A stretch of 5,959 nt of DNA from Gemmatimonadota bacterium (lineage in GTDB: Bacteria > Gemmatimonadota > Gemmatimonadetes > Longimicrobiales > Gaopeijiaceae): positions 1-5,959 of the forward strand of contig JACQVC010000026.1 in NCBI GenBank assembly GCA_016209995.1. Reading direction: 5' to 3'. Numbering within the stretch: position 1 is the stretch's first letter; every line of letters starts with the position of its first letter. Of this stretch, positions 4,652 through 5,959 are shown piece by piece. The translations under genes and the position numbers were made by a program. The notes under the pieces are model-generated. The model did no database searches. It saw only the letters and a list, made by a program, of their open reading frames with translations, and was not told the DNA's origin.

Positions 4652-5959
4652 TCAACGCCGCGGCCGGGCGAGATCGTACTCGTCCTTTGGGAACAGGTCT
4701 GTATTGAAATCGGTGAGCGTGTCGCGCGCGAAATCGGGTCCGTACTGCGCCGGCTCGGCCAGGTAGGACGCCATCATCTCCGCGATGTCGATGCCGGCCG
4801 CCTCGTAGTACTCGCGCACGCCGGCGGCGGCCAGTCGCGCGCCGATGGCCTCGCGGTCGATCTCGATCGGGTCGTTGCTCCCGAGCAGCATACCCGGCAC
4901 GCTGACCACGTAGGGGAACACGCGCACGAACGCGTTGTGCACACGTTCGGTGGGGAGCCACGTTGCGGCCAGGCCGTTCGGCTTCAGGTGATCCCGGACC
5001 AGCCTGAAATACTCCTCCGAGTACAGATTGCCCGAATAGGCGCTCGTTGGCCGGAGCGCGTCGGCTTCGATGATGTCGTACTTCCGGCCACCGCGCATGA
5101 GGAAGATGCGGCCGTCGCCGAAGACGTGCTCGACGCGCGGGTCCGCGAGTAGTCCGCTGAGCCCCCCGTAGGACCAGCGGCGCAGCAGCCCCTGCAGCGT
5201 CTCGAGCTGCGGCCTGATGATTTCCACGCAGATGATCCGCTCGATCTCCGGCCGGCCTGCCACCGCGTAGACCGTGTCGCCGGATCCGAGGCCGATGATG
5301 GCCGCTTCGCGCGGCGCCGGATGGACGAACACCGGGATGGCGCCGAGCGCCGTGTGCACGTCGCCGTACGGCATCGTGCTCTGGCCCACGCCGTTCACGA
5401 AGACGGTGGCCCGGCCGTCGAACCCCGCCGTGATCAGGGATACGCTCGAGGCGTCCTCGCCCACGACAATCCGGTCCACGCGTGTGCCGTGCAGGCGGGC
5501 CCAGAGTGTCTGGTTGTCCGGCATGTACGCGAGCACCGGCGCGATCAGCATCACCGTTCCCGCCGCGGCGGCCCCGAGCCTGGGCACCCGCTGTCTGCCG
5601 ATCGTGATTGCCTGGTTTCCGATCGTGAAGCGGAGGGCGAGCAGGACGAACAGGCCGCCCAGCACGGCGAGCAGCTTCAGCGTGTCGGCGGCGCCAACCA
5701 GGTCGAGCAGGATCCATCCGGTCAGCACGCTTCCGAGCATGCTGCCGATGATGTTGGCCACGAGCAGAATGCCGACACGACGTCCCACCCGGGCGAGGTC
5801 GATCTGAACGACCTGTTGCAGGAGCGGAAAGCTGCAGCCCATCAGGAACGTCGCCGGAACGACGAGCAAGGCGGGCAGGACGAAATACAGCGCCAGAAAC
5901 TTCAGCGCGAGCTGATCCAGAGCTTGCGCCGAGAGGACGCTGGCCGTGAAGGTGGAGAG
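4652..5959 (-). CDS. Fused membrane / spermidine synthase-like protein (partial, N-terminus outside window)
   Basis: The open frame runs to the window edge, giving 435 residues of the C-terminal part. Residues below count from that edge. Hydrophobic segments near 21-40, 62-85, 92-110 and 126-144 are the last helices of a multi-pass membrane domain. A cytosolic Rossmann domain follows, with the nucleotide-binding motif IIGLGSGDT (221-229), the acidic end of the next strand at Glu246 (ICVEII), GDGRIFL (281-287) and YDIIEAD (294-300). YSGNLYSEEYFRLVRDHLKP (308-327) is the helix region found in spermidine synthase-like proteins. True spermidine synthases transfer aminopropyl groups from decarboxylated SAM to putrescine. 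Fused membrane forms are common in bacteria, their substrate is mostly unknown, and here the usual D-x-x-D-P substrate motif reads ADALRP, so polyamine synthesis should not be assumed. The C-terminus (about 370-435) is an additional tail. The TTG at 5869 is only an apparent start, since the frame continues upstream. Confidence 0.88.
   Translation of the reverse strand, partial: LSTFTASVLSAQALDQLALKFLALYFVLPALLVVPATFLMGCSFPLLQQVVQIDLARVGRRVGILLVANIIGSMLGSVLTGWILLDLVGAADTLKLLAVLGGLFVLLALRFTIGNQAITIGRQRVPRLGAAAAGTVMLIAPVLAYMPDNQTLWARLHGTRVDRIVVGEDASSVSLITAGFDGRATVFVNGVGQSTMPYGDVHTALGAIPVFVHPAPREAAIIGLGSGDTVYAVAGRPEIERIICVEIIRPQLETLQGLLRRWSYGGLSGLLADPRVEHVFGDGRIFLMRGGRKYDIIEADALRPTSAYSGNLYSEEYFRLVRDHLKPNGLAATWLPTERVHNAFVRVFPYVVSVPGMLLGSNDPIEIDREAIGARLAAAGVREYYEAAGIDIAEMMASYLAEPAQYGPDFARDTLTDFNTDLFPKDEYDLARPRR

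Noticed and set aside
3526..5152. Plus-strand open frames opposite the PAL-like and spermidine synthase-like genes
   Set aside because: All are antisense shadows with no recognisable domains; the minus-strand genes account for this region fully.

Overview
This is a GC-rich bacterial window in which every intact gene lies on the minus strand. The mix of genes (large fused membrane/spermidine-synthase-like protein, NHL-propeller lipoprotein, Tat-exported dienelactone hydrolase family protein, remnants of STAS and patatin-like proteins) recalls soil Acidobacteriota, perhaps Vicinamibacteria. That placement is an impression from gene content, not something the sequence proves.

Layout, read right to left in the direction of transcription. 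(1) 5959-4652: fused multi-pass membrane / spermidine synthase-like methyltransferase-fold protein, its 5' end beyond the window. (2) 4593-3436: secreted, probably lipid-anchored NHL beta-propeller protein that aligns by motif with peptidyl-alpha-hydroxyglycine alpha-amidating lyase (PAL). It starts 58 bases after gene 1, so the two may be co-transcribed. (3) 3433-2714: a gene graveyard. A minus-strand fragment of a STAS (anti-sigma-factor antagonist) domain begins right after the PAL-like stop codon. Converging on it from the plus strand is the C-terminal end of a large patatin-like protein, preceded by a Shine-Dalgarno site and a short N-terminal piece that look like the start of the same gene with its middle deleted. 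(4) 2713-2421: intergenic region with divergent starts. (5) 2420-1533: complete Tat-exported dienelactone hydrolase family protein with an intact Cys-Asp-His triad. (6) 1524-1493: very strong GC hairpin just after that gene. (7) 1436-1: heavy-metal P-type (P1B) ATPase with a TPCP metal-site motif, its 3' end beyond the window.

The intact genes do not form an obvious single pathway: two products are predicted to be exported (hydrolase, PAL-like propeller) and two are membrane proteins. I see no phage, transposon, CRISPR, tRNA or rRNA, and nothing I can defend as an undescribed system. The points most worth a second look are the PAL-like propeller, the paired gene remnants and the TPCP-type ATPase.
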